From positions 2,377-49,089 of the forward strand of contig DNTA01000229.1 in NCBI GenBank assembly GCA_003500135.1: 46,713 nt of DNA, read 5' to 3'. A program made the position numbers and the translations under genes. Origin of the DNA: Cytophagales bacterium. Lineage in GTDB: Bacteria > Bacteroidota > Bacteroidia > Cytophagales > Cyclobacteriaceae. A model generated the notes under the pieces. It did no database searches, was not told where the DNA came from, and saw nothing but the letters and a program-made list of their open reading frames with translations. Shown piece after piece: positions 9,695 to 19,370 of the stretch. Each line of letters starts with the position of its first letter. Positions within the stretch are counted from its first letter, which is position 1.

Positions 9695-10735
9695 ATGTCA
9701 AATCAAGATAATACAAATCATAATAAACCGGTTATTGGTATTAGCATAGGCGACCTGAATGGGATAGGGCCAGAAGTGATAATTTATGCACTTAGCGATC
9801 AACGCATTTTAAATATGGTCACTCCGGTAATTTATGGATCTACTAAAGTGCTTTCTTATTATCGCAAGCTGTTTAAGCTAGATGACTTTAATTACAGTCA
9901 GATAAAAGATCTCAGCAATCCGTACCACAGAAAAGTAAATGTATACAATTGTTGGCAGGAGATGGTCGAGATCAATGTGGGGCAGGTAACGCCTGAGGGC
10001 GGTCAATACGCATTCAAAGCGCTGGAATCCGCTACCGGGCATTTAAAGTCAGGTCAAATAGACGCTTTGGTAACCGCACCAATAAATAAAAAGAATATTC
10101 AAAGTGACGAGTTTAAGTTTCCGGGTCATACAGAATACATCACTGAAAAGCTGGAAGGCAAAGATTCGCTTATGATGATGGTGGATGAGGATATGCGTGT
10201 GGGCGTAGTCACGGGGCATATACCGTTAAAATCGGTTCCGTTTAGCATCACTCAGGATTTACTGCGGTCCAAATTGAAGATCATGCTGCAATCGTTGAAA
10301 AATGACTTTGGAATTCTCAAGCCAAAAGTGGCTGTATTAGGGTTAAACCCACATGCAGGCGAAGAAGGCTTGTTTGGCGATGAGGAGGAAACGATTATTA
10401 AGCCCGTCCTGGCAGAGACCAAAAAGAAGGGAAACCTGGTTTTCGGCCCATTTCCTGCCGATGGTTTTTTTGGAAGTATGCAACATAATAAATTCGATGG
10501 CGTTTTGGCAATGTATCACGACCAGGGTCTTGCACCTTTCAAAATCATGGGATTTGAAAGTGGCGTAAATTACACTGCCGGTCTTTCGAAGGTCAGGACC
10601 AGCCCTGATCATGGTACGGGCTATGCCATAGCCGGAAAAAGGCAGGCAAACCATAAGTCGATGCAAGCAGCCATCTATTTAGCTGCTGATATTATTAGGC
10701 AACGAAAAGAAGCCGATGTGTCAGTGGATATTTAA
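9695..10735 (+). CDS. pdxA: 4-hydroxythreonine-4-phosphate dehydrogenase PdxA
   Basis: 346 residues from the ATG at 9695; a GTG at 9671 would add eight residues. It oxidises 4-phosphohydroxy-L-threonine in the DXP-dependent pyridoxal 5'-phosphate pathway. Seen: the N-terminal IGISIGDLNGIGPEVI motif, substrate-binding FPGHTEYI, LGLNPHAGEEG, and YHDQGLAPFK, which contain the family's metal-binding His residues. It diverges from rsmA and leads a plus-strand block with DUF177, rpmF and fabH, an order often seen in Bacteroidota. Confidence 0.96.
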   Translation: MSNQDNTNHNKPVIGISIGDLNGIGPEVIIYALSDQRILNMVTPVIYGSTKVLSYYRKLFKLDDFNYSQIKDLSNPYHRKVNVYNCWQEMVEINVGQVTPEGGQYAFKALESATGHLKSGQIDALVTAPINKKNIQSDEFKFPGHTEYITEKLEGKDSLMMMVDEDMRVGVVTGHIPLKSVPFSITQDLLRSKLKIMLQSLKNDFGILKPKVAVLGLNPHAGEEGLFGDEEETIIKPVLAETKKKGNLVFGPFPADGFFGSMQHNKFDGVLAMYHDQGLAPFKIMGFESGVNYTAGLSKVRTSPDHGTGYAIAGKRQANHKSMQAAIYLAADIIRQRKEADVSVDI

Positions 10736-10748
10736 AAAACGGAAAAAA

Positions 10749-10780
10749 TTTCCATTTTAGTAGAGTTATTCCTATTTTTG
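10749..10780 (+). promoter_or_regulatory. Promoter for the DUF177-rpmF transcript
   Basis: TATTTTTG at 10773-10780 is a full match to TANNTTTG, with TTTC at 10749-10752 at a 20-bp spacing as a near match to the -33 element TTTG. It lies between pdxA and the DUF177 gene, about 30 bp before the chosen ATG. This suggests the ribosomal-protein unit has its own promoter. Confidence 0.55.
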
Positions 10781-10811
10781 CGGTTCTAAAAAATGTGGGG
10801 TGGAATTTGTC

Positions 10812-11327
10812 ATGTTGAATAACTTTGAAATAAATCTAATTGGCCTGAAAGAAGGTGTGCATGAATTTGATTATCAGATTGATGCTTCGTTCTTTGAAGC
10901 CTTTGATCAGGAGATACTTGACAAGGGTGGGCTTAAGGTGCACCTGACACTCCACAAAAAGGAATCGTTCCTTGAACTGTTGTTTGGTATTGCTGGATCA
11001 ATTGAATTGGTTTGTGACCGAAGTCTTGAAGTTTTTGATCATCCATTGAGGTTGCAGGAAAAGATGATCCTGAAATTTGGTGAGGAGGCTGAGGTAATTT
11101 CCGAAGAGATGGAAGTAATCTCATTTGGTACACAAAGCATAAATGTTGCCAGGTATATTTTCGATTTCATCTCAGTGGCCGTACCTATGAAGAGAATTCA
11201 TCCTAAATACGCGGGAGATGAACCGATGCAATATACCAGCGCTACTGAAAATCCATCAAAACAACAGTCTGACTCGGAGGAAATAGATCCGAGATGGAAA
11301 GAATTATTGAAATTAAAGAATAAATAG
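10812..11327 (+). CDS. DUF177 (YceD) family protein
   Basis: 171 residues from the ATG at 10812; a GTG at 10800 is the alternative. It belongs to the DUF177/YceD family, whose members sit next to rpmF; plant and bacterial relatives have been linked to 23S rRNA accumulation and ribosome assembly. Seen: the ELVCDRSLEVF segment, matching the family's CdRcL pattern but with only the first cysteine kept, and an acidic C-terminal part ending EIDPRWKELLKLKNK, typical of the group. It lies 19 bp upstream of rpmF and is surely cotranscribed. Confidence 0.85.
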   Translation: MLNNFEINLIGLKEGVHEFDYQIDASFFEAFDQEILDKGGLKVHLTLHKKESFLELLFGIAGSIELVCDRSLEVFDHPLRLQEKMILKFGEEAEVISEEMEVISFGTQSINVARYIFDFISVAVPMKRIHPKYAGDEPMQYTSATENPSKQQSDSEEIDPRWKELLKLKNK

Positions 11328-11346
11328 TTTAAAGGTTTAGAATCAA

Positions 11347-11538
11347 ATGGCACATCCTAAGCGAAAGACGTCAAAGACTAGAAGAGATAAAAGAAGAACG
11401 CATGTGAAACTGCACGAAAAGCAGTTAGCTATCTGTCCGACGACAGGTGAATACCACTTGCCGCACCGTGCATTCTGGCACGAGGGTAAACTTTACTACA
11501 AAGGTAAAGTAGTTATGGAAAAAGAAGTTCTGGTATAA
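11347..11538 (+). CDS. rpmF: 50S ribosomal protein L32
   Basis: 63 residues. The N-terminal [17 protein letters not shown] stretch is diagnostic of L32. Only one cysteine (in [10 protein letters not shown]) is present, so it is the zinc-free form rather than the four-cysteine ribbon type. It follows DUF177 closely and is followed by an intrinsic terminator. Confidence 0.97.
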   Translation: MAHPKRKTSKTRRDKRRTHVKLHEKQLAICPTTGEYHLPHRAFWHEGKLYYKGKVVMEKEVLV

Positions 11539-11563
11539 GCATACCAAAAAATATTACAAAGGG

Positions 11564-11594
11564 CAGGGGAGTTTTTACTCCCCTGTTTTGTTTT
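11564..11594 (+). terminator. Intrinsic terminator after rpmF
   Basis: A perfect 8-bp stem, CAGGGGAG (11564-11571) with CTCCCCTG (11578-11585), encloses a 6-nt loop and is followed by TTTTGTTTT. It should separate the DUF177-rpmF transcript from fabH. Confidence 0.85.
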
Positions 11595-11772
11595 ATCACC
11601 TTTTGTTATGCTTATCTTGACGATTTTTTAATATTTGTTTCATATTTCGAAGGTTTATGCTGAATTTTGACGCGGCATTATTTTTTCGGTATGGCCAAAC
11701 CATTCAACCAACACTTTTGAAGTAAAGTGAAACGAAATTCGATTATCCTTAATGATTTGATCTAACGAGCTT

Positions 11773-12768
11773 ATGACTAAAATAAATGCTGCCATAACAG
11801 GTATACATGCCTACGTGCCTAACTACGTGCTTTCTAATGAAGAATTAGAAAAAATGGTAGATACCAATGACGAATGGATTATGACCCGTACGGGTATCAG
11901 GGAGCGAAGAATATTAAAAGGTGAAGATCAGGGTACCTCCATTATGGGAATAGAGGCCGTAAAAGGGCTCATGGAAAAAACCAATACCAACCCTGAGGAT
12001 GTGGATTTGCTTATTTGTTCCACAGTAACACCCGATATGCTATTTCCTGCCACTGCCAATGTGATATCTGATGGCGCCGGTATAAAAAATGCATTTAGTT
12101 TTGATATGAATGCTGCGTGCTCAGGCTTTTTATATGCCCTGGCCACAGCCTCTCAATTCATTGAAACAGGAAGATATAAAAAGGTGATTGTGGTAGGCGC
12201 CGATAAAATGTCATCTATTGTTGATTACGAGGACCGGACTACCTGCATACTTTTTGGTGATGGGGCTGGTGCAGTCCTGATGGAACCCACGGAAGAAGAG
12301 GTTGGCCTGATCGATTCTGAAATGAAAAGTGACGGTTCAGGCGAGCAGCACCTTCACATGAAAGCGGGGGGCAGCCGCAGGCCACCGTCTCACGAAACTG
12401 TCAATGCGAAGGAACATTTTGTATATCAGGAAGGTGCGGCAGTATTTAAATTTGCTGTTTCCAGAATGGCAGACATTGCGGAAGAAGTAGTGAATCGCAA
12501 CGGCTTAACAGGTGATGATATTGCCTGGCTGGTACCTCATCAGGCCAACAAAAGGATAATCGATGCTACCGCGAAAAGAATAGGTATCGATGAAGATAAA
12601 GTGATGATGGTAATCGAAAAGTATGGCAATACCACCAATGCTACCATACCATTGTGCCTTTGGGAATATGAACCCCAATTGAAAAAAGGTGACAACCTGA
12701 TCCTCGCTGCTTTTGGCGGTGGGTTCACCTGGGGGTCTATTTATATTAAATGGGCCTACGATGCCTGA
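11773..12768 (+). CDS. fabH: Beta-ketoacyl-ACP synthase III
   Basis: 331 residues. It condenses an acyl-CoA primer with malonyl-ACP to start fatty acid synthesis. The catalytic triad is visible: Cys in DMNAACSGF, His in VPHQANKRI, and Asn in [11 protein letters not shown]. The N-terminal [15 protein letters not shown] motif is typical. A roughly 230-bp gap with the rpmF terminator precedes it, so it probably has its own promoter; I did not find a clean -7 match. It heads the fabH-efp-accB-accC group. Confidence 0.96.
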   Translation: MTKINAAITGIHAYVPNYVLSNEELEKMVDTNDEWIMTRTGIRERRILKGEDQGTSIMGIEAVKGLMEKTNTNPEDVDLLICSTVTPDMLFPATANVISDGAGIKNAFSFDMNAACSGFLYALATASQFIETGRYKKVIVVGADKMSSIVDYEDRTTCILFGDGAGAVLMEPTEEEVGLIDSEMKSDGSGEQHLHMKAGGSRRPPSHETVNAKEHFVYQEGAAVFKFAVSRMADIAEEVVNRNGLTGDDIAWLVPHQANKRIIDATAKRIGIDEDKVMMVIEKYGNTTNATIPLCLWEYEPQLKKGDNLILAAFGGGFTWGSIYIKWAYDA

Positions 12769-12823
12769 TTTTTTTGTGAATTGATTAGATAAAAAATAAA
12801 TTAAGGTAGAATTTTAAAAAAGT

Positions 12824-13387
12824 ATGGCAACTACTGCTGATTTTAGAAATGGACTATGCCTGGAATACAACAATGATCTGTATACAATTGTGGAGTTTCA
12901 GCATGTCAAGCCTGGTAAAGGCGCCGCCTTTGTACGCACAAAATTAAAAAGTCTTACCACAGGTAAGGTAGTCGAGAATACGTTCAATGCAGGTGTTAAG
13001 GTAACAACAGCAAGAATAGAAAGACGCCCTCATCAATTTTTGTATAAAGACGACATGGGGTTACATTTCATGGATAGTAACTCATTTGAACAGGTTCAGT
13101 TAAGTGAAGACCTTGTGGAAGGAGCGGAATTCCTCAAAGACGGACAGGAAGTGGATGTGATCTATCACGATGAAACAGAAACCCCACTGAGCGTGGAATT
13201 GCCGCAGTTTGTTGAACTTAAAGTGGTTTATACTGAACCCGGCCTGAAAGGTGACACGGCCACAAATACCACAAAACCTGCCGAGCTGGAGACAGGTACA
13301 ACCATTCAAGTCCCCTTGTTTATTAATCAGGATGAAATGATCAAAGTGGACACACGTACAAAATCATATTACGAACGAGTAAAATAA
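12824..13387 (+). CDS. efp: Elongation factor P
   Basis: 187 residues, the family length. EF-P relieves ribosome stalling at proline stretches. The tip loop reads [17 protein letters not shown], with the lysine that is modified in other bacteria conserved in PGKG. No modification enzyme gene is in the window. It lies 55 bp downstream of fabH and ends just before a strong hairpin terminator. Confidence 0.96.
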   Translation: MATTADFRNGLCLEYNNDLYTIVEFQHVKPGKGAAFVRTKLKSLTTGKVVENTFNAGVKVTTARIERRPHQFLYKDDMGLHFMDSNSFEQVQLSEDLVEGAEFLKDGQEVDVIYHDETETPLSVELPQFVELKVVYTEPGLKGDTATNTTKPAELETGTTIQVPLFINQDEMIKVDTRTKSYYERVK

Positions 13388-13401
13388 TTGTATATTAGAG
13401 G

Positions 13402-13424
13402 AAAAAAGGGCAATGCCCTTTTTT
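13402..13424 (+). terminator. Terminator between efp and accB
   Basis: A perfect 10-bp stem, AAAAAAGGGC (13402-13411) with GCCCTTTTTT (13415-13424), has a 3-nt AAT loop and carries its own T-run. It is symmetrical enough to work from either side. Its position implies that accB-accC transcription is partly separate from efp. Confidence 0.8.
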
Positions 13425-13450
13425 GCGTTTAAATAGCAAAACCTAAAGTC

Positions 13451-13921
13451 ATGAAAGCAAAAGAGATTAGAGATCTGATTGATTTTATATCAAATTCGGG
13501 ACTGGCAGAAGTCAATATCGAAACGGAAGAATTCAAAATAGCCGTTAAGAAAAACTCTTCGGTTCCGGTGGTAGAAAACCCGGTTCAGTCAGCGGCTGCA
13601 CCGTCAAGGTCAGCTGAAGCGCCTGCTCACCAAACAGGTGCCCCAGCGGCAGCGCCATCAGAAGACAGCCAAAACAGCAATTTATTAGAAATAAAATCCC
13701 CAATGATCGGAACCTTTTACGAGAGCCCTAATCCCGAGGCTGGTCCTTTCGTAAAAGTTGGCGATACGGTTAAACAAGGGCAAACGGTTTGTATTGTAGA
13801 AGCGATGAAGCTGTTCAATGAAATAGAATCGGAGGTATCAGGAAAAATAGTCAAAATATTGGTCGACAATGCCTCACCTGTAGAGTTCGATCAGCCGCTA
13901 TTTTTAGTAGAGCCTGCCTAA
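13451..13921 (+). CDS. accB: Biotin carboxyl carrier protein of acetyl-CoA carboxylase
   Basis: 156 residues. The C-terminal biotinyl domain contains the biotin-accepting lysine in VEAMKLFNEI. A flexible Ala/Pro-rich linker (about residues 38-75) separates it from a short N-terminal helical part starting MKAKEIRDLIDFI. It carries the carboxyl group from AccC to the carboxyltransferase, whose genes are not in this window. It lies 26 bp before accC. Confidence 0.96.
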   Translation: MKAKEIRDLIDFISNSGLAEVNIETEEFKIAVKKNSSVPVVENPVQSAAAPSRSAEAPAHQTGAPAAAPSEDSQNSNLLEIKSPMIGTFYESPNPEAGPFVKVGDTVKQGQTVCIVEAMKLFNEIESEVSGKIVKILVDNASPVEFDQPLFLVEPA

Positions 13922-13947
13922 CCATTGTTTAACCAAAATTAATTATT

Positions 13948-15291
13948 GTGTTTAACAAAATACTAATTGCAAACAGGGGGGAAATTGCCCTGCGAATTAT
14001 CAGGACATGCCGCGAGATGGGGATCAAAACTGTTGCGGTTTACTCCAAGGCCGACGAAACCAGTTTACATGTGCGTTTTGCCGATGAAGCAGTTTGCATT
14101 GGCCCGGCACCAAGCGTCAACTCCTATCTCAATATACCAAACCTAATTGCAGCAGCCGAAATCACAAACGCCGATGCTATCCACCCCGGATATGGTTTTT
14201 TAGCGGAAAATGCTGAATTCAGCCGTGTATGCCAGGAATATAACGTCAAATTTATAGGAGCCTCCCCGGATATGATCAACCAGATGGGCGACAAAGCTAC
14301 TGCAAAAGCCACTATGGCAAAGGCAGGTGTGCCTACCATCCCGGGATCAGAGGGTTTGATCGATAGTATTGAAGAAGGACTTAAGATTGCCAACGATATC
14401 GGTTATCCGGTAATATTAAAAGCTACCGCCGGTGGAGGTGGTAAAGGCATGCGCATCGTGTATAATGACAGTGACTTCAAAAAAGCCTGGGATGATGCCA
14501 AAATGGAAGCTGGCGCTGCTTTCGGTAACGACGGTCTTTATCTTGAGAAGTTTGTGGAAGAGCCCCGTCATGTAGAAATCCAGATCATTGGCGATAGTAA
14601 AGGCAAGGCATGTCACCTCTCCGAGCGCGACTGTTCGATCCAGCGGCGCCATCAAAAATTGGTGGAAGAAACGCCGTCACCCATCGTTTCTGATGAACTG
14701 AGGGAGAAAATGGGTCAGGCAGCTATCAGGGGCGCTGAAGCTATCGGCTATGAAGGCGCCGGTACCGTTGAATTTCTGGTAGATAAGCACGGCGAGTTCT
14801 ATTTCATGGAAATGAATACGCGTATCCAGGTGGAACATCCTATCACGGAGGAGGTGACCAGTTTCGACCTGATCAAAGAACAAATAAAAGTGGCTGCAGG
14901 CATTGAAATCACCGGACAAAATTATTATCCGCAATTGTACTCGATGGAATGTCGTATTAATGCGGAAGATCCAAGTTCAGGATTCAGGCCCAGCCCGGGA
15001 AAAATCTATTCATTGCATTTGCCGGGCGGCCATGGTGTCAGAGTGGATAGCCACGTTTACGCGGGGTATGTAATTCCTCCCAATTACGATAGTATGATTG
15101 CCAAGCTAATCGTATCGGCACAAAGCCGAGAAGAATGCATTGTGCGAATGAAGCGGGCCTTGAATGAATTTATAATAGAAGGAGTAAAAACCACGATCCC
15201 TTTCCATCTGAAGCTTATGGATGATCCGAAATTCAAGAAGGGGGATTTTACCACCAAGTTTTTGGACGACTTCGATTTCTCTGACCTGTAA
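13948..15291 (+). CDS. accC: Biotin carboxylase subunit of acetyl-CoA carboxylase
   Basis: 447 residues with GTG start. It carboxylates biotin on AccB using ATP and bicarbonate. Seen: the N-terminal [16 protein letters not shown], the ATP-grasp glycine loop GGGGKGMR, and the active-site segment [15 protein letters not shown] with its catalytic Glu and Arg. Length and motif spacing match stand-alone AccC rather than a pyruvate carboxylase fragment. It forms a pair with accB. Confidence 0.97.
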   Translation: MFNKILIANRGEIALRIIRTCREMGIKTVAVYSKADETSLHVRFADEAVCIGPAPSVNSYLNIPNLIAAAEITNADAIHPGYGFLAENAEFSRVCQEYNVKFIGASPDMINQMGDKATAKATMAKAGVPTIPGSEGLIDSIEEGLKIANDIGYPVILKATAGGGGKGMRIVYNDSDFKKAWDDAKMEAGAAFGNDGLYLEKFVEEPRHVEIQIIGDSKGKACHLSERDCSIQRRHQKLVEETPSPIVSDELREKMGQAAIRGAEAIGYEGAGTVEFLVDKHGEFYFMEMNTRIQVEHPITEEVTSFDLIKEQIKVAAGIEITGQNYYPQLYSMECRINAEDPSSGFRPSPGKIYSLHLPGGHGVRVDSHVYAGYVIPPNYDSMIAKLIVSAQSREECIVRMKRALNEFIIEGVKTTIPFHLKLMDDPKFKKGDFTTKFLDDFDFSDL

Positions 15292-15302
15292 CAATAAATA
15301 TT

Positions 15303-15338
15303 GGCGGCATGTTTTTTAGGAACGCGCCGTTTTTTTTG
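15303..15338 (+). terminator. Probable terminator after accC
   Basis: A short GC-rich stem, GGCG (15303-15306) with CGCC (15325-15328) plus a T-G pair, and a long T-rich loop are followed by eight T residues. The stem is weak, but the T-run and location just after accC support a terminator. Confidence 0.55.
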
Positions 15339-15362
15339 CCCTAATTTTCTTACCTTATTTTT

Positions 15363-16016
15363 ATGAAACGGTTATTGACCGTCATTTTGACACTGGGATT
15401 GGTTTTAGAAATTACTGCACAGGAAAACTCGCGAAATACCTACCTCCAGTTTGGAGTGGCGGCCGTTTCGTACCATGGAGATCTCGGTGAGCCCTACAAA
15501 AAATGGACTTCCTCCTTTCATTTGGGCCTTCAGTTCAATAAAAAAGGGCGTATCAACGGTGCCTTCCAGTTGAATTATAGTAATTTTCAGGGCCAGGCCA
15601 GTCCCGATCAGTATGATGACCCTGACATTACGCCCAATACATTTGTGTCAACCCGTTTTTTCAGCGCAAATTATGATGTCCAAATCAATGCTGTCAGAAG
15701 TAAATATTGGAAAGTATATGCCAGTTTGGGGCTTGGCATGATCATTTATACGCCAAAGAATGAGGATGGAGAGGGCCTGATCGACATTGTGGCGAGTAGA
15801 AGCGAGGGTGAAGACTACGCTGCTTTTTCGGTAATGTTCCCATTAAAAATTGGTGTTATTCATTATTTACCCAATCGCTTTGGAGTAGGGCTGGAAGCCG
15901 GTTATTACAATACCCTTACGGACTATCTGGATAATATCTCCAACTGGGGCACAAATGATGGCAACGACAACTTATTGAGCCTAAGGTTTTCGGTGTATTA
16001 CAAAATAAAACCTTAG
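15363..16016 (+). CDS. Outer-membrane beta-barrel protein of unknown function
   Basis: 217 residues. The N terminus MKRLLTVILTLGLVLEITAQ is a signal peptide with likely cleavage near TAQ|EN. The rest alternates aromatic and polar residues in short strands with turn motifs (for example YHGDLGEPYKKW and LEAGYYNTLTDYLD) and ends on a strand with terminal KIKP, fitting a small 8- to 10-strand barrel such as the porin-family or DUF6089-like proteins of Bacteroidota. No catalytic motif was found. It is convergent with the SIS gene, with a 2-bp gap. Confidence 0.7.
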   Translation: MKRLLTVILTLGLVLEITAQENSRNTYLQFGVAAVSYHGDLGEPYKKWTSSFHLGLQFNKKGRINGAFQLNYSNFQGQASPDQYDDPDITPNTFVSTRFFSANYDVQINAVRSKYWKVYASLGLGMIIYTPKNEDGEGLIDIVASRSEGEDYAAFSVMFPLKIGVIHYLPNRFGVGLEAGYYNTLTDYLDNISNWGTNDGNDNLLSLRFSVYYKIKP

Positions 16017-16018
16017 TC

Positions 16019-16936
16019 TTATTTATCGACCTGGGTAACTTTTTTACCTACGGCAAAAGTCTCAGGGATCTCCATCATAGTGGCCAAATAATGAGCCATA
16101 AAGGCAATCGGAACAATTGAAGCAATAGGGGATAAGGCTTCCTGCAACTCCGTTTCTTCGAATTGCAGAATTTTTGCGCCGGCTTTTTCAACCAGTTTAA
16201 AGAGGTTTTCAGTTCGGCGGTTCGAAGGGCCGTTCGATTTAATCAATATTACAGCAGTGCCTTTGGCTGTTTCTTTAGGTCCGTGATCATACTGTGACAC
16301 CGACATGCCTATAAAAGGGTATTTGGTTGTTTCAGAGGCCAGTAAAGCCCCCTGACGTGCCGTGGCAATATTAGGGCCGTTACCGATGATATACACGCCT
16401 TTGAATTCGCTTGTATTAATTTCCCTGAATAAGATTTTCGCTGCATTTTCACCCCACTTCTCATATTTCGTCATATTTCTCTTTAAGGCATTTACTCCTT
16501 CCTGCGGATTTATACCAAGTCCGTTAAAGAGAGTGATCAAAGTATTTACGTAGGTTTTGGTGGCTGCATGTATCTCTTTCCCAGCCTGCAAATCTACAAC
16601 CTCTCTGGCTTTGGGAGATACGGCTAATGCACTTTTGGTATCATTGGTAATGGCTATGTATTGAGTCAGCACTTCTCTACACCAGAGAACTTCGCTGGTT
16701 TTTCCTGATTGAGAAATTAATACGGCCTTCTTGACATTATATACATTTTTTAAATAATTGTAATATTCTGAAGCGGGCTCGGGCCTGATTGGAATTCCCT
16801 GATAAAATAAGGCAAGCGTGGCATAGTGGGAAGAACCCATGCCAAGATAGGGTACCCCAATAGGTAATGATAGGCCTCTGGTGGCTTTAAAAATGGCTTC
16901 AGCTCTTTTGGGTATATCTCGAATTTCGTTAATCAT
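16019..16936 (-). CDS. SIS-domain sugar isomerase-like protein
   Basis: 305 residues containing two SIS (sugar isomerase) domains and resembling the isomerase half of GlmS or the AgaS/FrlB group. The first domain has the phosphosugar-binding motif SQSGKTSEV; the second has YIIGNGPNIATARQGALLASE and the catalytic-type YDHGPKE region. There is no N-terminal glutaminase domain, so it is not a complete GlmS. A deglycase or ketose/aldose isomerase acting on an amino sugar phosphate is likely; the substrate is not determinable. It stands alone on the minus strand. Confidence 0.82.
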   Translation of the reverse strand: MINEIRDIPKRAEAIFKATRGLSLPIGVPYLGMGSSHYATLALFYQGIPIRPEPASEYYNYLKNVYNVKKAVLISQSGKTSEVLWCREVLTQYIAITNDTKSALAVSPKAREVVDLQAGKEIHAATKTYVNTLITLFNGLGINPQEGVNALKRNMTKYEKWGENAAKILFREINTSEFKGVYIIGNGPNIATARQGALLASETTKYPFIGMSVSQYDHGPKETAKGTAVILIKSNGPSNRRTENLFKLVEKAGAKILQFEETELQEALSPIASIVPIAFMAHYLATMMEIPETFAVGKKVTQVDK

Positions 16937-17221
16937 AGTGCAATTGGTTATTGATCGAATTTATAAAAATATACCTTTTTAAAGTGCTGTTGAGATAAAA
17001 ATAACACCTTATAGGTTTACGGTTTTGTTAATAATCCTGCATGGCTATTAATAAATGTAAAATATATAATAAAATAATGATATAAAAGGCGTTTTCACTA
17101 AAATTGCAGGTATGGAAGGCAAACATCAAAAACTTTCCGGTTGGGAAATTCACCACGCAGACTGAAAATAAACTAAAAGGATTCAACAAATTTTCTATTC
17201 AATAGCAGGCTCATTTGTAAC

Positions 17222-17229
17222 TATTTTTG
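17222..17229 (+). promoter_or_regulatory. Candidate -7 element for the response regulator
   Basis: TATTTTTG matches TANNTTTG fully and lies 52 bp before the ATG at 17281. No good TTTG was found at the -33 position, so support is partial. The gene-free stretch 16937-17280 otherwise shows nothing beyond a 17-codon chance reading frame at 17112. Confidence 0.4.
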
Positions 17230-17280
17230 TTTATTAGGGTATGCATATGGTATGCAGTAACCACGCCAGCGGAAAACCAA

Positions 17281-17902
17281 ATGCGAAAAATACTCATCAT
17301 GGAGGATAATGATATTGTTCGGGACGGGTTCAGGCTTCTCATCAAATCAAACAGTGAACATCAGGTAGTCGGGGCGTTTGATCGGTGCGAAGCAGCGATC
17401 GATAAGCTCGATGACTTAAAACCCGATATAGTTCTTATGGACCTTGACCTGCCGGGAATTGATGGAATTGAAGGGGCCAAAGCCAGTCTAAAGCATTATC
17501 CGGAAACAAAAATTGTAGTAATAACGGTTCACGAGGAGAGTGACCGGGTGTTCGATACACTTTGTGCGGGAGCGAGTGGTTACATTACCAAAGACACCAA
17601 TCAGGACGACCTGATCAATGCAATTGAAGAAGTAAGCAATGGTGGGGGCGCCAATGAGTAGCCAAATAGCAAGAATGGTTGTGAGCTCCTTCAGGCAACC
17701 CGGGCAAAGCCCGCTGACTTCAAGGGAACAGGAATCGCTGAACTTATTATCCCAGGGGAAAAGCTACTTGCAAATTTCCGAAGGACTTTTTGTACATCGT
17801 GAAACTGTCAAATCCCATATCAAAAATATATATGAAAAGCTTCATGTTAACAACAAAAAGGAAGTGCTGGAAGTAGCCAGAAAAAACCGTTTTCTGCTCT
17901 GA
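17281..17902 (+). pseudogene. NarL/LuxR-type response regulator split by a one-base frameshift
   Basis: The first part (17281-17661) is a receiver domain with acidic residues E8 and D9, phosphoacceptor D54 in LMDLDLPGIDG and a Lys in YITKDT. The second part (17639-17902, frame +1 relative to the first) is a LuxR-type helix-turn-helix with LTSREQESLNLLSQGKS and HRETVKSHIKNIYEKL. They join exactly at the conserved linker NGGAPMSSQIAR if one G is removed from the G5 run at 17644-17648, giving a 206-residue protein of normal length. As written, translation stops at 17661 and yields a receiver only. A homopolymer sequencing error, a true inactivating mutation or slippage are all possible. No histidine kinase is nearby. 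Confidence 0.85.
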
Positions 17903-17987
17903 TTTATTGTTTAAACTTAAAAAAATGGTTCAACACTAAACATTTTTCATTTTTTTAGCTTAACTTATTCTAAAAAACACCAACACT

Positions 17988-18422
17988 ATGGAGCAGCATC
18001 AACTAAAAGAGGAGATTGGCTACCTAATTAAACAGGCTGGACGTATAGCAAGCTATCACCTGGATAGCAAGTTTGAACAGGCCGGATTCAATATTACAAG
18101 TGAACAGTGGGGTATTATCAGATTGCTATGGAAAGAAAATGGACAAACGCAACAGTCCCTGGCTTTTAAGTTGAAAAAGAACAAGGCCAGTATTACCAGT
18201 TTGGTCGATAACCTGGAGAAAAAAGGGTATGTTGTAAGGACATCCAATGAGCTCGATAAGCGGAGTAAAATTGTATTTCTCACTGACGAAGGCAAAGAAA
18301 TATGGAGTCAGCTCAATGACATAGTCGATACATCCATTCGCAAAGCCACAGACGGGGTTACCGACGATGAGCTGAAAATCTGCACCGAAGTAATAAAACG
18401 AATGATAAGAAACGTAATGTGA
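17988..18422 (+). CDS. MarR family transcriptional regulator
   Basis: 144 residues, typical MarR length. The winged helix-turn-helix core spans about residues 30-105, with EQWGIIRLLWKENGQTQQSLAFKLKKNKASITSL (helices) and the wing-region signature DKRSKIVFLTDEGKEI. Such dimers repress genes in response to small ligands or oxidative signals. No obvious target gene is beside it: the next gene on this strand is 1 kb away. The ligand is unknown. Confidence 0.92.
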   Translation: MEQHQLKEEIGYLIKQAGRIASYHLDSKFEQAGFNITSEQWGIIRLLWKENGQTQQSLAFKLKKNKASITSLVDNLEKKGYVVRTSNELDKRSKIVFLTDEGKEIWSQLNDIVDTSIRKATDGVTDDELKICTEVIKRMIRNVM

Positions 18423-18434
18423 TAGCAATATGCC

Positions 18435-18665
18435 TTAGCTGGCATATTGCATTCTGGTTTGCATTAGGTAAAACTCCTTATCAAAACATTTTACACTGAC
18501 AATTTGCCCAGAGGGGTTTTTAAAAACCTCCAGGATCAGGTTTTCTGTCCAGTATAAAAGGATGGAATACCCTCCTCTGATTATAGTGTCGAGTAGTTTT
18601 CCACGTTCCTGAATTAATGATAGCTTTTTTTCCAGCGGTAAACTTTCAAAATCTTGCGTTCTCAT
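18435..18665 (-). CDS. Small conserved-type hypothetical protein
   Basis: 76 residues with ATG at 18665. It begins MRTQDFESLPLEKKLSLIQERG, an amphipathic helix, followed by short beta-like segments (SILLYWTENLILEVFKN, IVSVKCFDKEFYLMQ). No signal peptide or membrane segment is present. The composition is protein-like, and I recall similar small proteins in Cytophagales, but I cannot assign a function. It converges with the MarR gene with a 12-bp gap. Confidence 0.6.
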   Translation of the reverse strand: MRTQDFESLPLEKKLSLIQERGKLLDTIIRGGYSILLYWTENLILEVFKNPSGQIVSVKCFDKEFYLMQTRMQYAS

Positions 18666-18949
18666 AAGCTATTTATTTATGAGGAAAAATAATGATTCAA
18701 AATGAAGGTAAGATGAAGTTGGCGTAAAGGCTGAAATAATAAATGTCAGTTATTGTTACTTCAGGGTTTATACTTTCACCACATCATCTATTCCTCATTC
18801 ATTGCCAAAAAATTAATTGCTTCTTCCCGAAGCCTTCTATAATTACGTCTTCTGATTAATTGTGTTGTTTTTTGAGGCTGAAATACGATGAAACAGCATT
18901 TCCGATAGATAATTTTTTTTAAATATTTTTTAAAAAAGGGAACTTATCA

Positions 18950-19163
18950 AAAGAAGGTTATGTTGGATTAATTGATGCTGCTTTCGAAAAGTGGTTTCAC
19001 AACCGGTAAAGTCTTATAAGACGATAAACCCCATACTTAAACCGGGAACATATTTTAAATGCCGCAATCTGCATCGGCTATAGACGATAACCTTTCGCAG
19101 AATATAATGACGGTGATTTAGTTGGTTAACGTTAAGCCGCCTCTCAACCCGGGCGGCTTTTTG
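18950..19163 (+). ncRNA. Candidate small RNA ending in an orphan terminator
   Basis: The 740-bp stretch 18666-19407 has no convincing coding frame. A strong intrinsic terminator at 19134-19162 faces the plus strand, but the nearest upstream plus-strand gene ends more than 700 bp earlier. The 180 bp or so before the hairpin are richer in G and C than the flanks. A short independently transcribed RNA is a reasonable inference; its 5' end and promoter are not resolved. Confidence 0.35.
19134..19162 (+). terminator. Orphan intrinsic terminator
   Basis: A perfect 8-bp stem AAGCCGCC (19134-19141) with GGCGGCTT (19152-19159) has a 10-nt loop and runs into TTTTTGTTTT. There is no T-run on the other strand, so it works on plus-strand transcripts. 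Confidence 0.85.
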
Positions 19164-19370
19164 TTTTACTAATTATCTACAGCTAATAGTTGTTAATAAC
19201 AACAAATAATCTAAAGGCTGCGAACCATAGTCAGATGATTGGGATATTAGTATGTAAAATATAGCTGCTCTTATCTAAATTAATAACTAATAATTAAATG
19301 CAAACTATTTATTTTCGCCCATCATAAAAAATTGATTTAAATGCTTTAAACAGGGTTTTTTAAATAAAAA

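Noticed and set aside
17112..17165. Seventeen-codon frame starting with ATG upstream of the response regulator
   Set aside because: Too short, and no ribosome site or conservation evidence is available.
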